From Thioclava electrotropha (GTDB lineage Bacteria; Pseudomonadota; Alphaproteobacteria; Rhodobacterales; Rhodobacteraceae): a DNA stretch of 64,000 nucleotides. The stretch is from positions 600,001-664,000 of the forward strand of contig NZ_CP053562.1 in the NCBI RefSeq assembly GCF_002085925.2, read 5' to 3'. Both the position numbers and the translations under genes were made by a program. Below the pieces are notes generated by a model, which saw nothing but the letters and a program-made list of their open reading frames with translations, was not told the DNA's origin and did no database searches. Shown piece after piece: positions 32,785 through 42,383 of this stretch (positions are counted from its first letter, which is position 1; every line of letters starts with the position of its first letter).

Positions 32785-33858
32785 ATGACAACCACACGCA
32801 GGGCCTTTGTGGCCATGTCCTCGGCAGCCTTGGCGCTGCCCTTTCTGAACACCCGCAGCATCGCGGCTCAGAACATCTCGATTCAGATCGGGTCGAGCCA
32901 CCCGACCAACAATATCTGGGTCTACGCCATGCAGAACGCACTGCAACCGGCGCTCGAAAAGCTGCTGGCGGATGCGGGCGGCGAGTATTCCGTGAGCTGG
33001 AACGAGAACTACGGCGGCACGCTCTACAAGTTCAAGGACACCCGCACGGCGGTGCGCGACGGCATCGTCGATGTCGGCATGGTGGGGACGGTCTGGGAAG
33101 GCTCGGCGATGCCGCTGCAGAACGTGACCTATTTCACCCCCTTCGCGAATGTCGATCATAACGTCACCATCGACATCTTCGACAAGCTGACCGACGAGCT
33201 GCCGGAGCTGCGCGCAGGGTGGACCGACCAGAACATGGTGCATCTGTCCTCGCTGGTGACCGACAGCTACGACGTCTACGCCAAATTCCCCATCACCTCG
33301 GTCGATGACATCCGGAACCGCCGCCTCAACGCGCCGGGCACCTCGGCCAACTGGCTGGCGGAGACCGGCTGCACGCCGGTGGATGGCGCGCTGACCACCT
33401 ATTACACCGACATCCAGACCGGCGTTTCCGAGGGCACGCTCTCCTTCGCCAGCGGCATCCAGCCCACACGGGTCTACGAGGTTGCGCCGCATCTGACCCG
33501 GGTCGGCTTCGGCTCGATGTATTTCGGCGGGATCGCGGTGAACAAGGGCTTCTACGACCGGCTGCCCGAGCCCGTGCAGGCCGCGCTGAAAGAAGCGGGG
33601 CGTATCACCTCGCGCGCGCATGGCGACTACATCACGAAGCGCACGACCGAGGCGATCACCGAGATGAAGGGCGCCGGGCTTCAGATCACCGAAATGGCTC
33701 CCGCAGAGCGCGAACGCTGGGCCGAGACGCTCCCCGACGTCGCGAAGCCTTGGCTTGAGGCCAATGGTGCGGCGGCGGCAACGGTGGCCAAAGCGTATTT
33801 TGGCGAACTGGAAGCTCGTGGCATCAAACCTGCCCGCGACTGGACCGCCGGGATCTGA
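32785..33858 (+). CDS. TRAP transporter periplasmic substrate-binding protein (DctP family)
   Basis: 357 residues with a leader that looks like a twin-arginine signal (TTTRRAFVAMSSAALALPFL). The family features are present, including the internal NAPGTSANWLAETGCTP region and TRVGFGSMYFGGIAVNKGFYDRLPE, where the carboxylate-binding Arg is normally found. It captures the substrate in the periplasm for the permeases downstream. It lies 80 bases after coxG with GGGAGGAGG upstream, so the imported compound is probably what the hydroxylase oxidises. Confidence 0.92.
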   Translation: MTTTRRAFVAMSSAALALPFLNTRSIAAQNISIQIGSSHPTNNIWVYAMQNALQPALEKLLADAGGEYSVSWNENYGGTLYKFKDTRTAVRDGIVDVGMVGTVWEGSAMPLQNVTYFTPFANVDHNVTIDIFDKLTDELPELRAGWTDQNMVHLSSLVTDSYDVYAKFPITSVDDIRNRRLNAPGTSANWLAETGCTPVDGALTTYYTDIQTGVSEGTLSFASGIQPTRVYEVAPHLTRVGFGSMYFGGIAVNKGFYDRLPEPVQAALKEAGRITSRAHGDYITKRTTEAITEMKGAGLQITEMAPAERERWAETLPDVAKPWLEANGAAAATVAKAYFGELEARGIKPARDWTAGI

Positions 33859-33898
33859 AGTCATGGCTTCGATCCCGCGCGCAACTGAGGGAGCCTCT

Positions 33899-34444
33899 AT
33901 GCAACGCGCCAGTCTCCTGGCTACCAGCCTGCCCGCGCTTCGGCGCGGGCTCCAGCTTGCCCTGAACGCGATGGCGGCGGTGGGCGTGCTGTGGATTTTT
34001 GCCATCATGTTGCTGATCGTCGCCGACGTGGTCGGTCGCAATTTTCTGGCCGCACCGATCATCGGCGTCGCCGAGATCGCGGCCCGCTCGGTCGTGGCGA
34101 TCGTCTTCCTGCTGCTGCCGGCTGCCGCGCTGAACGGCACCCTGATCCGGTCGGATTTCCTGATGCGTGGGCTCCAGCGTTTTTCGCCCCGGTCGGTGCG
34201 GCTATTGGACAGCCTGTTTACGCTTGCCGGGGCGGTCATCTTCGGACTCGTGGCGCTCGCCGCCTGGCCCGATACGCATGACGCCTGGGTCAGCTCCGAG
34301 TTTTTCGGGGTGCGCGGCGTCTGGACGCTGCCGACCTTCCCCTTCCATCTGTTGGTGGTGCTGGGGGCCTCGGTCACCAGTCTCGCCTGCGTCTTTTCGG
34401 CCGTCGAGACCCTGCTGAACCGCCCGACTGAGGAGCACTTCTGA
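33899..34444 (+). CDS. TRAP transporter small permease (DctQ family)
   Basis: 181 residues from the ATG at 33899, which has GAGGGAG 6 bases upstream; an in-frame ATG at 33863 is possible. Four hydrophobic segments (around MAAVGVLWIFAIMLLIVADVVGR, ARSVVAIVFLLLPAAALN, SLFTLAGAVIFGLVALAAW and FPFHLLVVLGASVTSLACVF) give the DctQ topology. The conserved DVVGRNFL after helix 1 is present. It pairs with DctM, whose start follows by 1 base. Confidence 0.88.
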   Translation: MQRASLLATSLPALRRGLQLALNAMAAVGVLWIFAIMLLIVADVVGRNFLAAPIIGVAEIAARSVVAIVFLLLPAAALNGTLIRSDFLMRGLQRFSPRSVRLLDSLFTLAGAVIFGLVALAAWPDTHDAWVSSEFFGVRGVWTLPTFPFHLLVVLGASVTSLACVFSAVETLLNRPTEEHF

Positions 34445-34445
34445 C

Positions 34446-35768
34446 ATGAGCAGCATCACCATAGGACTGATCCTCATTGGCGTGCTCTTCGCGCTCGTGC
34501 TCTTGGGGATGCGCATCGCCGTGGCGCTTCTGGTCGTGGCCTTTGCCGGGGTCTGGATCATTCGCGGCAATTTCGACCTTTCCATGCGGCTCATGTCCAT
34601 CGCCGCCTACAATGGGGTTGCCAACTATCTCTTCGCGACGATCCCGCTCTTTGTTCTGATGGGGCATCTCGTCAGCATCTCGAATGTGGGCAAGGATACG
34701 TTTGACGTCGCCGAGGCGCTGCTGCGCCGCCTGCTTGGCGGCCTTGGCATCGCCACCGTGGCGGCCAACACCGTCTTTGCCGCCGTGACCGGCGTTTCCA
34801 TCGCTTCGGCGGCGGTCTTCACCAAGGTCGCCGTGCCTGAGATGACGCGCCACGGCTATTCGCCGTCGTTTTCCGCGGGCACCGTCGCGGGCAGTTCGGT
34901 TCTCGGCATGCTCATCCCGCCGAGCCTGCTTCTGATCATCTATGGCGTCTTGGCCGAGCAATCCATCGGCCGGATGTTCATCGCGGGGCTGGTGCCTGGC
35001 GCGCTGCTGGCGACGGGCTTCGTGCTGTGGATCCTGCTGGCCGCGAAATTCGCGCCCGGCATCGTCTTTGCCTCCCCCAAGACCCAAGAGGCCGACCCCG
35101 AGGCGCAGGCCTATGATGACCTGTCGACGGGAGAGCTCCTGCGCAAGATCGTCCCGATCATCGTGCTGGTGACCTTCGTGCTGGGTGGCCTTTATTCCGG
35201 GTTCTTCACCCCGACGGAAGCCGGGGGCGTCGGAGCCTTCGCGGCGCTCATCATTGCGATCTTCCGGCGTAGCCTGAACCTGCGCGGCTGCTGGGCGGTG
35301 CTGAGCCAGACCGGCACCATCTCGGTCGGCATCCTCGCGCTGCTGGTGGCCGCTGGCTTCTACAGCCAGATGCTTGCCGTCGCAGGTATCCCCGCCGCTA
35401 TCGGCGCCTTTGTGAGCGGCAGTGGCTTTGGCCCGGTCGGGTTCCTGATCGTCTATGTGCTGCTGGTGCTGCTTCTCGGTATGATCCTGGATAGCAGTTC
35501 GATCCTGCTGATCGTGGTGCCCATCGCAGCTCCCATCGCGCAGCACCTTGGTTATGACTTGATCCAGTTCGGCATCATCACGGTGATTGCGGTCGAGGTC
35601 GGGTTGCTCACCCCGCCCTTCGGGATTTCGATCTTCACGGTGCATTCGACGCTTGGAGACCGAAGCGTCTCCCTGGAATCCATCTTTGCCGGTGCGCTGC
35701 CCTATGTCGGGGTGATGTTGGGTGTGTTGATCCTCGTGGCCTCCTTTCCAGTGCTGATCATCGGTTAA
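34446..35768 (+). CDS. TRAP transporter large permease (DctM family)
   Basis: 440 residues with about twelve membrane segments. Family motifs include PLFVLMGHL, SVLGMLIPPSLLLIIYGVLAEQSIGRMFIAGLVPG, FFTPTEAGGVGAF and LLTPPFGISIFTV. It forms the sodium-driven translocation channel with the DctQ subunit. Ends the operon segment; a hairpin and about 240 bases separate it from xdhC. Confidence 0.95.
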   Translation: MSSITIGLILIGVLFALVLLGMRIAVALLVVAFAGVWIIRGNFDLSMRLMSIAAYNGVANYLFATIPLFVLMGHLVSISNVGKDTFDVAEALLRRLLGGLGIATVAANTVFAAVTGVSIASAAVFTKVAVPEMTRHGYSPSFSAGTVAGSSVLGMLIPPSLLLIIYGVLAEQSIGRMFIAGLVPGALLATGFVLWILLAAKFAPGIVFASPKTQEADPEAQAYDDLSTGELLRKIVPIIVLVTFVLGGLYSGFFTPTEAGGVGAFAALIIAIFRRSLNLRGCWAVLSQTGTISVGILALLVAAGFYSQMLAVAGIPAAIGAFVSGSGFGPVGFLIVYVLLVLLLGMILDSSSILLIVVPIAAPIAQHLGYDLIQFGIITVIAVEVGLLTPPFGISIFTVHSTLGDRSVSLESIFAGALPYVGVMLGVLILVASFPVLIIG

Positions 35769-35799
35769 GAGATCTCCGGCGCTGTGATCGGTCTATTCC

Positions 35800-35840
35800 T
35801 CTCTCCCGGGCCGAAGCGCGGCGCGTAGGTCCGGGAGAGA
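35800..35840. terminator. Inverted repeat after the DctM gene
   Basis: TCTCTCCCGG (35800-35809) and CCGGGAGAGA (35831-35840) form a perfect 10-bp stem with a 21-base loop. There is no T-run after it, so it may be a weak or Rho-assisted terminator or an mRNA-stabilising structure that separates xdhC expression from the rest. Confidence 0.4.
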
Positions 35841-36007
35841 ACGCTAGATTTGAACCTGCGGGACAAAACCGTCCGAAGCTGTCGCGGCGGGCCGCATGGG
35901 CCGCATGTGACGGGATTGGATGAGCTTGGTCGCAAGAACGAGCGGGAGGGACCGATCCGCGATCGAGGCACACAGAAAACGAACGTCTTTCTAAGAGGAT
36001 AAATGGC

Positions 36008-36907
36008 ATGGATCAGTCGACGACAGTTCTATGCGAGACCGAATGGCCCTTGGCTCGGCTCTTGGGGGCGGGGCCAATGTGTCAGTGTTTCATCAGCCAT
36101 GTCGAGGGGCCGTCATATCGCCCGCTCGGGTCTGGCATGGCAGTCGATGGTGCCGGGCGGCGGTTCGGCAATTTGTCGTCGGGATGTATCGACGAGGATG
36201 TCGCGCTTCATGCGGTGGAGGCGTTGAAAAGCGGCGCCCCGAAAGTGCTGCGTTACGGGCGCGGGTCGCCTTTCATGGATATTCAACTGCCTTGTGGGGG
36301 CGGGCTGGAAGTCACCTTGCTGCCGGCCCCGGATCGTGAGGTTTTGAACGCGGTGCATCGCCGTCTGGTCGCGCGTGAAAATGTAACGCTGACGGTGCTG
36401 CCGGATGGCCAGATCGAAAACGGCGCGACGCGCGGCGGTCTGACCATGACCTTGCGCCCCAAAGTGCGAGTTCTGGTCTTTGGCGATGGTCCCGAGCCTC
36501 GGGGATTTTCCGCGCTTGCGCAGGCTGCTGGATTGCCGGTCACGCTATATGCCGGAGCCGAGGAAACGCGCGACGGCATTGCGGGCGCATGCGCATTTTC
36601 CGGCAAGACCTGGCCCGATACGGCCCATGTCGATCATCGCACCGCCGTCACGCTTTTCTTCCACGACCATGAGCGCGAAACCGCGCTATTGACGCATGCC
36701 TTGGAGACGCCCGCTTTCTATATCGGGGCGCAGGGAAGCCTTCGGGCGCGTCAATTGCGCGAAGCGGCCTTGAGCGCCGCCGGGGTGGGGGACGCGGGAA
36801 TTGCGCGGCTCGTCGAACCCTTCGGATATGTCGCGCATGCACGTTCCGCGCAGGAAATGGCCGCTGGTGTGCTTGCTCAGGTTATCGATCACGCCCGGCG
36901 CGTCTGA
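36008..36907 (+). CDS. XdhC/CoxI-family molybdenum cofactor insertion protein
   Basis: 299 residues from the ATG with AAGAGGATAA upstream. The N-terminal XdhC domain (GRRFGNLSSGCIDEDVALHAVEAL) and C-terminal Rossmann-like domain with DHRTAVTLFFHDHERETALLTHALETPAFYIGAQGSLRARQLR are both present. XdhC binds the cofactor, promotes its sulfuration and inserts it into the large subunit. Its place after the hydroxylase operon fits; the gap suggests separate control. Confidence 0.9.
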   Translation: MDQSTTVLCETEWPLARLLGAGPMCQCFISHVEGPSYRPLGSGMAVDGAGRRFGNLSSGCIDEDVALHAVEALKSGAPKVLRYGRGSPFMDIQLPCGGGLEVTLLPAPDREVLNAVHRRLVARENVTLTVLPDGQIENGATRGGLTMTLRPKVRVLVFGDGPEPRGFSALAQAAGLPVTLYAGAEETRDGIAGACAFSGKTWPDTAHVDHRTAVTLFFHDHERETALLTHALETPAFYIGAQGSLRARQLREAALSAAGVGDAGIARLVEPFGYVAHARSAQEMAAGVLAQVIDHARRV

Positions 36908-37104
36908 CGTAGGCGCGGGATGATCTCATGCTCCCTTCTCGGCGCTGATTGGCGGAATTCCTCTCCGACACGTTTCCGCCTAATGTCAATCTGGAACATA
37001 AAAATAATATAAATAAATCAATTACTTATGTCGAATTCGCTTCCATAGATAAGGCTTTCGTGCTACACATGGTGATACACAAGGCTCTTTTCCGGAGATG
37101 TGCG
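36908..37104. other. AT-rich gap before the second integrase
   Basis: About 200 bases, with an AT-rich core near 36990-37030 (ATAAAAATAATATAAATAAATC) unlike the GC-rich surroundings. It probably contains the integrase promoter and could mark the edge of an acquired segment. No gene and no repeated att sequence were seen. Confidence 0.45.
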
Positions 37105-38373
37105 ATGAATATCACCAAACGTGGCGACGTCTGGCATCTGCGTCGGCGGGTTCCCAAGGGGTATGCCTCTGTCGATCCGCGCCGCGAAGTGGTGATCAGC
37201 CTTCGGACGGGGTCTGAGACATTGGCGCGAGAGAAGGCCCCGGTGCTCTGGGCCGAGCAGGTCGAGGTCTGGGAGGCGATGCTCGATGGCGACACGGAGG
37301 ACGCGGAGGCGCGGTTTGCTGCGGCCAAGCGATTTGCTAAGGCGCGAGGCTACCGGTTTCTCGATGCGCGCAAAGTGGCGCGTCTGCCTGTGCAAGAGCT
37401 ACTCGCGCGTATCGACCTGGTTGCCAGTGACGAGATGCGCGATCCGCTTGGGGCGGATTCGCTCCTGGGTGGGGCGGAACTGCCGTTGATCACCGTATCG
37501 CGGGCGCTCGAGCTTTTCTGGGGGCTCGCTCGTGACAAGACCTTGGGCAAGAGTGCGGACCAAGTTCGGCGCTGGCGTTACCCGCATATCAAGGCGGTGC
37601 AGAATTTCATCGCTGTTGTCGGGGACAAGCCGCTTGATGATCTGACGCGCGATGATTTTCTGGATTTTCGCGATTGGTGGGCAGAGCGGATGGCGTCCGA
37701 AAGGCTCACGGCAAACTCCGCGAACAAGGATCTGACGCATCTCAGTGCGGTCTTGAAGCGTGTGAACCGCGACAAACGGCTCGGGCTCGAGCTGCCGCTT
37801 GAGGACCTCGGCTTCCGACAGGGGAAAGCTGCGCGGCGGCCTTCCTTCTCCGACGCGTGGGTCCGGGACCGCTTGCTGGCTCCTGGGGCGCTTGATGGGC
37901 TGGAGCCGCAGGCGCGGGCGATCTTGCTGGTGATGGTGAATACCGGGCTGCGTCCGAGCGAAATCGCAGCGCTGCGACCCGAGGAGATCCGGCTCGATGA
38001 TCCGATCCCGCATCTGCTCCTTCAGCCGATCGGACGGGTTTTAAAGACGCAGAATGCGGAGCGCGTCATGCCCCTGCACGAGGTGTCGCTCGCGGCTATG
38101 CGAGCGTTCCCGGATGGGTTCTCGCGTTATCGCGAAAGCTCGGCCACGCTGAGTGCCACAGTGAACACCTATCTGCGCGATGCCGGTCTCCTCGAGAGCG
38201 AGCGGCATTCTCTCTACAGCTTGCGGCATGCGTTTGAAGATCGGATGCTTGCAGCGGAAATCGATGAGCGGATCCGGCGCGACATCATGGGGCATGCTCT
38301 GGGGCGCGAGCGCTATGGAGAGGGTGGCCGGTTGGCGACGATTGCGGCGCTCCTTGAGCCGATCGCGTTCTAA
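37105..38373 (+). CDS. Tyrosine recombinase/integrase with DUF6538-type N-terminus
   Basis: 422 residues from the ATG with CCGGAGATG upstream; upstream in-frame ATGs lie in AT-rich non-coding DNA. The N-terminus ITKRGDVWHLRRRVPKGY is the DUF6538-type arm domain. The catalytic domain has Arg283 (NTGLRPSEIAAL), box II YSLRH (Arg374, His375, with Tyr371 replacing the first His) and the likely nucleophile Tyr404 (MGHALGRERYGEGG). No tRNA is adjacent and no att repeat was seen, so its element is not delimited. Confidence 0.88.
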   Translation: MNITKRGDVWHLRRRVPKGYASVDPRREVVISLRTGSETLAREKAPVLWAEQVEVWEAMLDGDTEDAEARFAAAKRFAKARGYRFLDARKVARLPVQELLARIDLVASDEMRDPLGADSLLGGAELPLITVSRALELFWGLARDKTLGKSADQVRRWRYPHIKAVQNFIAVVGDKPLDDLTRDDFLDFRDWWAERMASERLTANSANKDLTHLSAVLKRVNRDKRLGLELPLEDLGFRQGKAARRPSFSDAWVRDRLLAPGALDGLEPQARAILLVMVNTGLRPSEIAALRPEEIRLDDPIPHLLLQPIGRVLKTQNAERVMPLHEVSLAAMRAFPDGFSRYRESSATLSATVNTYLRDAGLLESERHSLYSLRHAFEDRMLAAEIDERIRRDIMGHALGRERYGEGGRLATIAALLEPIAF

Positions 38374-38386
38374 GCCGCGTGAGCGA

Positions 38387-38641
38387 TCAGCTCCGCAGTT
38401 TCACCTTGAGCAGATTAGCGGGGTCGATATCGAGTGCCTGCGCGAGGCGCCAGACATTGTCGATGGAGATATTCTGTTCGCTACGCTCCACGGCGCTCAA
38501 ATAGGTTCTGTTGAGACCAGATTCGAGCGCTAGACGTTCCTGCGACCATCCACGCTCTGCGCGCAGTGATCTGAGGTTGCTCGCGAGCGTGTCGCGCAGA
38601 GGGCTTTTCGGCGTCCGTTTCACCCCCTTGCAATCGCGCAA
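38387..38641 (-). CDS. XRE-family (Cro/CI-type) regulator
   Basis: 84 residues: a single helix-turn-helix domain LASNLRSLRAERGWSQERLALESGLNRTYLSAVERSEQNISIDNVWRLAQALDIDPANLL. It converges with the integrase gene and is divergent from the orphan gene at 38717. Resembles small phage or island repressors and stand-alone control proteins. The target is probably the 76-base divergent gap. Confidence 0.9.
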   Translation of the reverse strand: MRDCKGVKRTPKSPLRDTLASNLRSLRAERGWSQERLALESGLNRTYLSAVERSEQNISIDNVWRLAQALDIDPANLLKVKLRS

Positions 38642-38716
38642 TGTTGGTTTTAGCTCTACCTGTTATAAGAGACATTCGTGCGCTCGCTAATACATCTTTG
38701 CAAAGGGACCACCTCG

Positions 38717-39367
38717 ATGGACGCAACTGAAATCGACCCCAATTTTCTGCTCATTTCCGATCGAGAGATGTATATTCATCGTGATCGCAGTCTTGCCGGA
38801 TCACTCGGTGATGGGTTTGTCTATCGCCGTATCAAGAACATGCTGGCGGACCCCTTGCTACGTCCGCTCCTCGAGCTGTTGGAGAATGGTGCGACGAGCT
38901 ACGAAGGCGCGCTCAAACTCAAAGGGCGCGGATTCCTCGAGACCCGGTCGATGACCGCGCGGAGAGGGCCATTCAAGGAAGAAGAGTTGCAGTATGTCCT
39001 ACTCACGGATGAGGCTTGCAGCTATGCCCATCGCTGGCTCTTCCAGAGAGCGGAGGGGCCTGAGCCGGATCTCGATCCGGCGGAGTCCCTGCTGAAGGCT
39101 ATTCGGCGCTATCTCGTTGTCGACGCCGGTTCAGGTATCGTGGTGGGGCGAGATGTGCTGGAGGTCGCGATCGATCTCGATGATATGAAAATCTTGGGGC
39201 GCCTCGTGCATCTGGACTACGGGCTTCGTCAACTTTCGGATCCTGGTTTCGGTGACCCGGTTTCCGAGGCGGATTGGATGGAAGCTCGCGCGTATTGGTC
39301 CGGGGCGGATAGTGCCGATCGAGTTGGGGCGGCGATTGTATCCTTCGACTCGTCCGAACTCACGTAA
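38717..39367 (+). CDS. Hypothetical protein of the integrase island
   Basis: 216 residues from the ATG at 38717; an in-frame ATG at 38678 would overlap the promoter region. The product (MDATEIDPNFLLISDREMYIHRDRSLAGSLGDGFVYRRIKNMLADPLLRPLLELL...) is soluble and rich in charged residues, with no motif I know. Divergent from the XRE regulator, which may control it. The pairing of an XRE regulator with an unknown gene beside an integrase is compatible with a defence or toxin cargo, but there is no direct evidence. Confidence 0.55.
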   Translation: MDATEIDPNFLLISDREMYIHRDRSLAGSLGDGFVYRRIKNMLADPLLRPLLELLENGATSYEGALKLKGRGFLETRSMTARRGPFKEEELQYVLLTDEACSYAHRWLFQRAEGPEPDLDPAESLLKAIRRYLVVDAGSGIVVGRDVLEVAIDLDDMKILGRLVHLDYGLRQLSDPGFGDPVSEADWMEARAYWSGADSADRVGAAIVSFDSSELT

Positions 39368-39460
39368 GTGTTTTCGCGAGGGGGCAGCAGGGCTGCATCC
39401 ACAGACAGAGTGTCAGTTTTTCTTTCCTTATGTCGCGTCGCGATAGAAAGATCTTCAAAC

Positions 39461-39500
39461 AAAAAGAGCCACGACTTTGGTGTCGTGGCTCTTGCTTTTT
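39461..39500. terminator. Bidirectional Rho-independent terminator
   Basis: A perfect 12-bp stem, AAGAGCCACGAC (39464-39475) with GTCGTGGCTCTT (39482-39493), loop TTTGGT, followed by GCTTTTT on the plus strand and preceded by AAAAA (a T-run on the minus strand). It lies between the orphan gene and the end of the EPS operon, so it can stop transcription from both sides. Confidence 0.9.
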
Positions 39501-39625
39501 GGCTCAAGAATTTCGAGGCGTTGGTTTTACCTTGTCCTTGGAAGCGGCGCCACCGTCACCCCTTCGCGTCCTGCCCGAGCCGCCGCAAAGGAGGACGGGG
39601 TGGATCATAACGTCACTGAGCTCGG

Positions 39626-40507
39626 TCATTTCCTGATCTTCACAGTCGTTTCCAAATACTCACCATAGCTGTTCTTGCCGAATTTCTTCGCCCGGTCGGC
39701 GAGCGCGTCGGCACTGATCCAGCCTTTCTCGAAGGCGATCTCGTCGGGCGAGCCACTTTGCAGGCCCTGCCGCTCTTCCAGCGTGCGCACGAAATTCCCC
39801 GCGTCGAGCAGGCTGCTATGCGTCCCGGTGTCGAGCCAGGCAAAGCCCCGGCCCATCTGGGTGACCGAGAGCGCGCCGTCATGCAGGTAGGTTTCCAGAA
39901 GAGACGTGATCTCCAACTCGCCACGGGCGGAAAGCGTGATGGTCTTGGCGCGGCCCGGCGCGGTCTCGTCGAGGAAGTAGAGCCCCGTCACCGCGAATTG
40001 CGAGGGCGGCACGTCGGGCTTCTCGATGATCGCGCGCACTTTTCCGCTGTCGTCGAAATCCACCACGCCATACCGCTCCGGATCGCGCACGCGATAGCCA
40101 AAGACGGTGCCGCCATCTGTGGTCGCATTCGCCGCTTTCAGGATCTCGCCGAGCCCCGCGCCGAAGAAGATGTTGTCGCCCAGAACCATCGCCGACGGGC
40201 TGCCGGCGAGGAACTCCTCGGCCAGCAGATAGGCCTGCGCCAGACCGTCGGGCGAGGGTTGCGTGATATAGGTCAGGCTCAGCCCCCATTGGCTGCCATC
40301 GCCGAGCGTGCGGATGAACTGCTCCTGATCATGCGGCGTCGTGATCACCGCGATCTCGCGGATGCCGGCCAGCATCAACGTCGTCAGCGGGTAGTAGATC
40401 ATCGGCTTGTCATAAACCGGCAGAAGCTGCTTCGAGACGCCCATCGTGATCGGATAGAGCCGCGTGCCCGAGCCGCCCGCCAGAATAATGCCTTTGCGTT
40501 TGGTCAT
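39626..40507 (-). CDS. rfbA: Glucose-1-phosphate thymidylyltransferase
   Basis: 293 residues. It makes dTDP-glucose from dTTP and glucose-1-phosphate, the first step of dTDP-L-rhamnose synthesis. [16 protein letters not shown] at the N-terminus, [11 protein letters not shown], and [11 protein letters not shown] are the nucleotide- and metal-binding motifs. Last gene of the leftward EPS operon; its start overlaps the rfbD stop. Confidence 0.97.
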   Translation of the reverse strand: MTKRKGIILAGGSGTRLYPITMGVSKQLLPVYDKPMIYYPLTTLMLAGIREIAVITTPHDQEQFIRTLGDGSQWGLSLTYITQPSPDGLAQAYLLAEEFLAGSPSAMVLGDNIFFGAGLGEILKAANATTDGGTVFGYRVRDPERYGVVDFDDSGKVRAIIEKPDVPPSQFAVTGLYFLDETAPGRAKTITLSARGELEITSLLETYLHDGALSVTQMGRGFAWLDTGTHSSLLDAGNFVRTLEERQGLQSGSPDEIAFEKGWISADALADRAKKFGKNSYGEYLETTVKIRK

Positions 40508-41349
40508 ACCGCCCCCAATTCAGTTAACACTTCATTCAATTCCGCTTTCCAATCGGGTCTCTTCAGGCCGAACACGGCCAGATCGCTGCAGTCGAGCCGC
40601 GAATTCAGCGGCCGTTTCGCAGGCGTCGGAAAGTCGGCGGTGGGGATGTCCTCCACCGTCACGTCGCGCCCGGTCCGCGCGAAGATTTCCTGCGCGAAGC
40701 CTGCCCAGCTTACATCGGGAGAGCCTGAGAAATGGTAAACGCCGCTCTTCTCGGGCGCTCGCTGCAACACTTGCGCCATAGTCAGGCAGGCCTCGGCGAT
40801 CGCCTTGGCCGGTGTCGGCCCGCCGATCTGGTCGGCGACGATCGTCAGGCGATCGCGGCTCTCCGACAGGCGCAGCATCGTCTTCACGAAGTTCCCGCCA
40901 TGGGCCGAGAAGACCCAGCTGGTGCGCAGATTGGCGAAGGGGCCACCCGCAGCCCGGATCGCTTCTTCGCCGGCGAGCTTTGTGCGGCCATAGGCGCCAA
41001 GCGGAGCGGTCGGGTCGGTCGGCTTGAACGGCGCCTCGCCCGAGCCGTCAAAAACGTAATCGGTGGAGATGTGAACGAACGGGATGCCAAGGTCGCGGCA
41101 GGCTTCGGCCATCGCCGCGGGCGCGTCACCGTTGACCACTTGGGCGAGCGCCTCTTCTTCTTCGGCCTTGTCAACGGCGGTATAGGCCGCTGCGTTGATC
41201 ACGGCCTCGGGCTTGGCTTCCCGGATCGCCTCAGCTGCGGCGCCGGGATCACGCAAATCGACCCTATTCCGGCCTAAAAACGCCGCATCGGGCACGAGGC
41301 GCTGCAGCTCCTGCGCGACTTGGCCGGTCTGTCCGAAGACGAGGATCAT
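40504..41349 (-). CDS. rfbD: dTDP-4-dehydrorhamnose reductase
   Basis: 281 residues. It carries out the last step to dTDP-L-rhamnose with NAD(P)H. The N-terminal [10 protein letters not shown] dinucleotide motif and STDYVFDG...YGRTKLAGE with the YxxxK catalytic pair are present. Overlaps both neighbours by 4 bases, so the four rfb genes are translationally coupled. Confidence 0.96.
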   Translation of the reverse strand: MILVFGQTGQVAQELQRLVPDAAFLGRNRVDLRDPGAAAEAIREAKPEAVINAAAYTAVDKAEEEEALAQVVNGDAPAAMAEACRDLGIPFVHISTDYVFDGSGEAPFKPTDPTAPLGAYGRTKLAGEEAIRAAGGPFANLRTSWVFSAHGGNFVKTMLRLSESRDRLTIVADQIGGPTPAKAIAEACLTMAQVLQRAPEKSGVYHFSGSPDVSWAGFAQEIFARTGRDVTVEDIPTADFPTPAKRPLNSRLDCSDLAVFGLKRPDWKAELNEVLTELGAV

Positions 41350-42383
41350 GCCTTGCCCAGCCTTTCACCGACACCGTGCCGCTCCAGCAGCGGGCGCCAC
41401 CAATCCTCGTTCTCGAGATACCAGCGCACCGTGCGCTCGAGCCCCTCTTCAACGGTGACGCTCGGCCGCCAGCCCAGCTCCTCGCGGATGCGGGTCGGGT
41501 CGATCGCGTAGCGCGCATCGTGGCCGGGGCGGTCGGTGACGAAGGTGATCAAATCGGCATAGGGCGCATCGCCCGGACGCAGCTTGTCGAGAATGGTGCA
41601 GATCGTCTGGACCAGCTCGAGATTCGACCGCTCGTTCTCGCCACCGATATTGTAGCTGCGGCCCAAGGCGCCCTTCTCCAGCACCAAGAGCAGCGCATCG
41701 GCGTGATCTTCGACATAGAGCCAGTCGCGCACGTTCGAGCCGTCGCCATAGATCGGCAGCGGCTTGCCCGCGAGCGCGTTCAGGATCACGACCGGGATCA
41801 GCTTTTCCGGGAAGTGATAGGGGCCGTAATTGTTCGAACAGTTCGTGAGCACGACCGGCAGGCCATAGGTCTCGTGCCAGGCGCGCACGAGATGGTCCGA
41901 GCCCGCTTTCGAGGCGGAATAGGGACTGTTCGGGGCGTAGGGCGTCTCTTCGGTGAACTGGCCCGTTGCGCCGAGCGTGCCATAGACCTCGTCGGTCGAG
42001 ATGTGATGGAAGCGGAAGCTGTCGGGGCGGCCTTCACCCTCCCAGTAGGCACGCGCCGCCTGCAGCATGTTGTAGGTGCCCATCACGTTCGTCTCGATAA
42101 AGGCGCCGGGGCCGTCGATCGAACGATCCACATGGCTTTCGGCGGCGAGATGCATCACGGCGTCGGGCCTGTGACGGGCGAAGATCGCCGTCAAAGCCTC
42201 GGGGTCGCGGATATCGGCCTGCTCGAAAGCATAAAGCGGGCTGTCGGCGACGGGCGCGACATTCTCGAGGCAGGCGGCATAGGTCAGCGCGTCGAGGTTC
42301 ACCACCTCATGGCCGCGCGAGACGGCGAGACGGACGACCGCGGAGCCGATGAAACCTGCGCCGCCGGTGACGAGGATCTTCAT
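41346..42383 (-). CDS. rfbB: dTDP-glucose 4,6-dehydratase
   Basis: 345 residues with the Rossmann motif [38 protein letters not shown] and the [14 protein letters not shown] catalytic YxxxK. It forms dTDP-4-keto-6-deoxyglucose. Second enzyme of the rhamnose pathway. Confidence 0.97.
   Translation of the reverse strand: MKILVTGGAGFIGSAVVRLAVSRGHEVVNLDALTYAACLENVAPVADSPLYAFEQADIRDPEALTAIFARHRPDAVMHLAAESHVDRSIDGPGAFIETNVMGTYNMLQAARAYWEGEGRPDSFRFHHISTDEVYGTLGATGQFTEETPYAPNSPYSASKAGSDHLVRAWHETYGLPVVLTNCSNNYGPYHFPEKLIPVVILNALAGKPLPIYGDGSNVRDWLYVEDHADALLLVLEKGALGRSYNIGGENERSNLELVQTICTILDKLRPGDAPYADLITFVTDRPGHDARYAIDPTRIREELGWRPSVTVEEGLERTVRWYLENEDWWRPLLERHGVGERLGKA

Noticed and set aside
32782..35645. 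Long minus-strand ORFs opposite the TRAP genes
   Set aside because: Shadows with low-complexity His/Asp/Arg-rich products; the plus-strand genes carry all family motifs.
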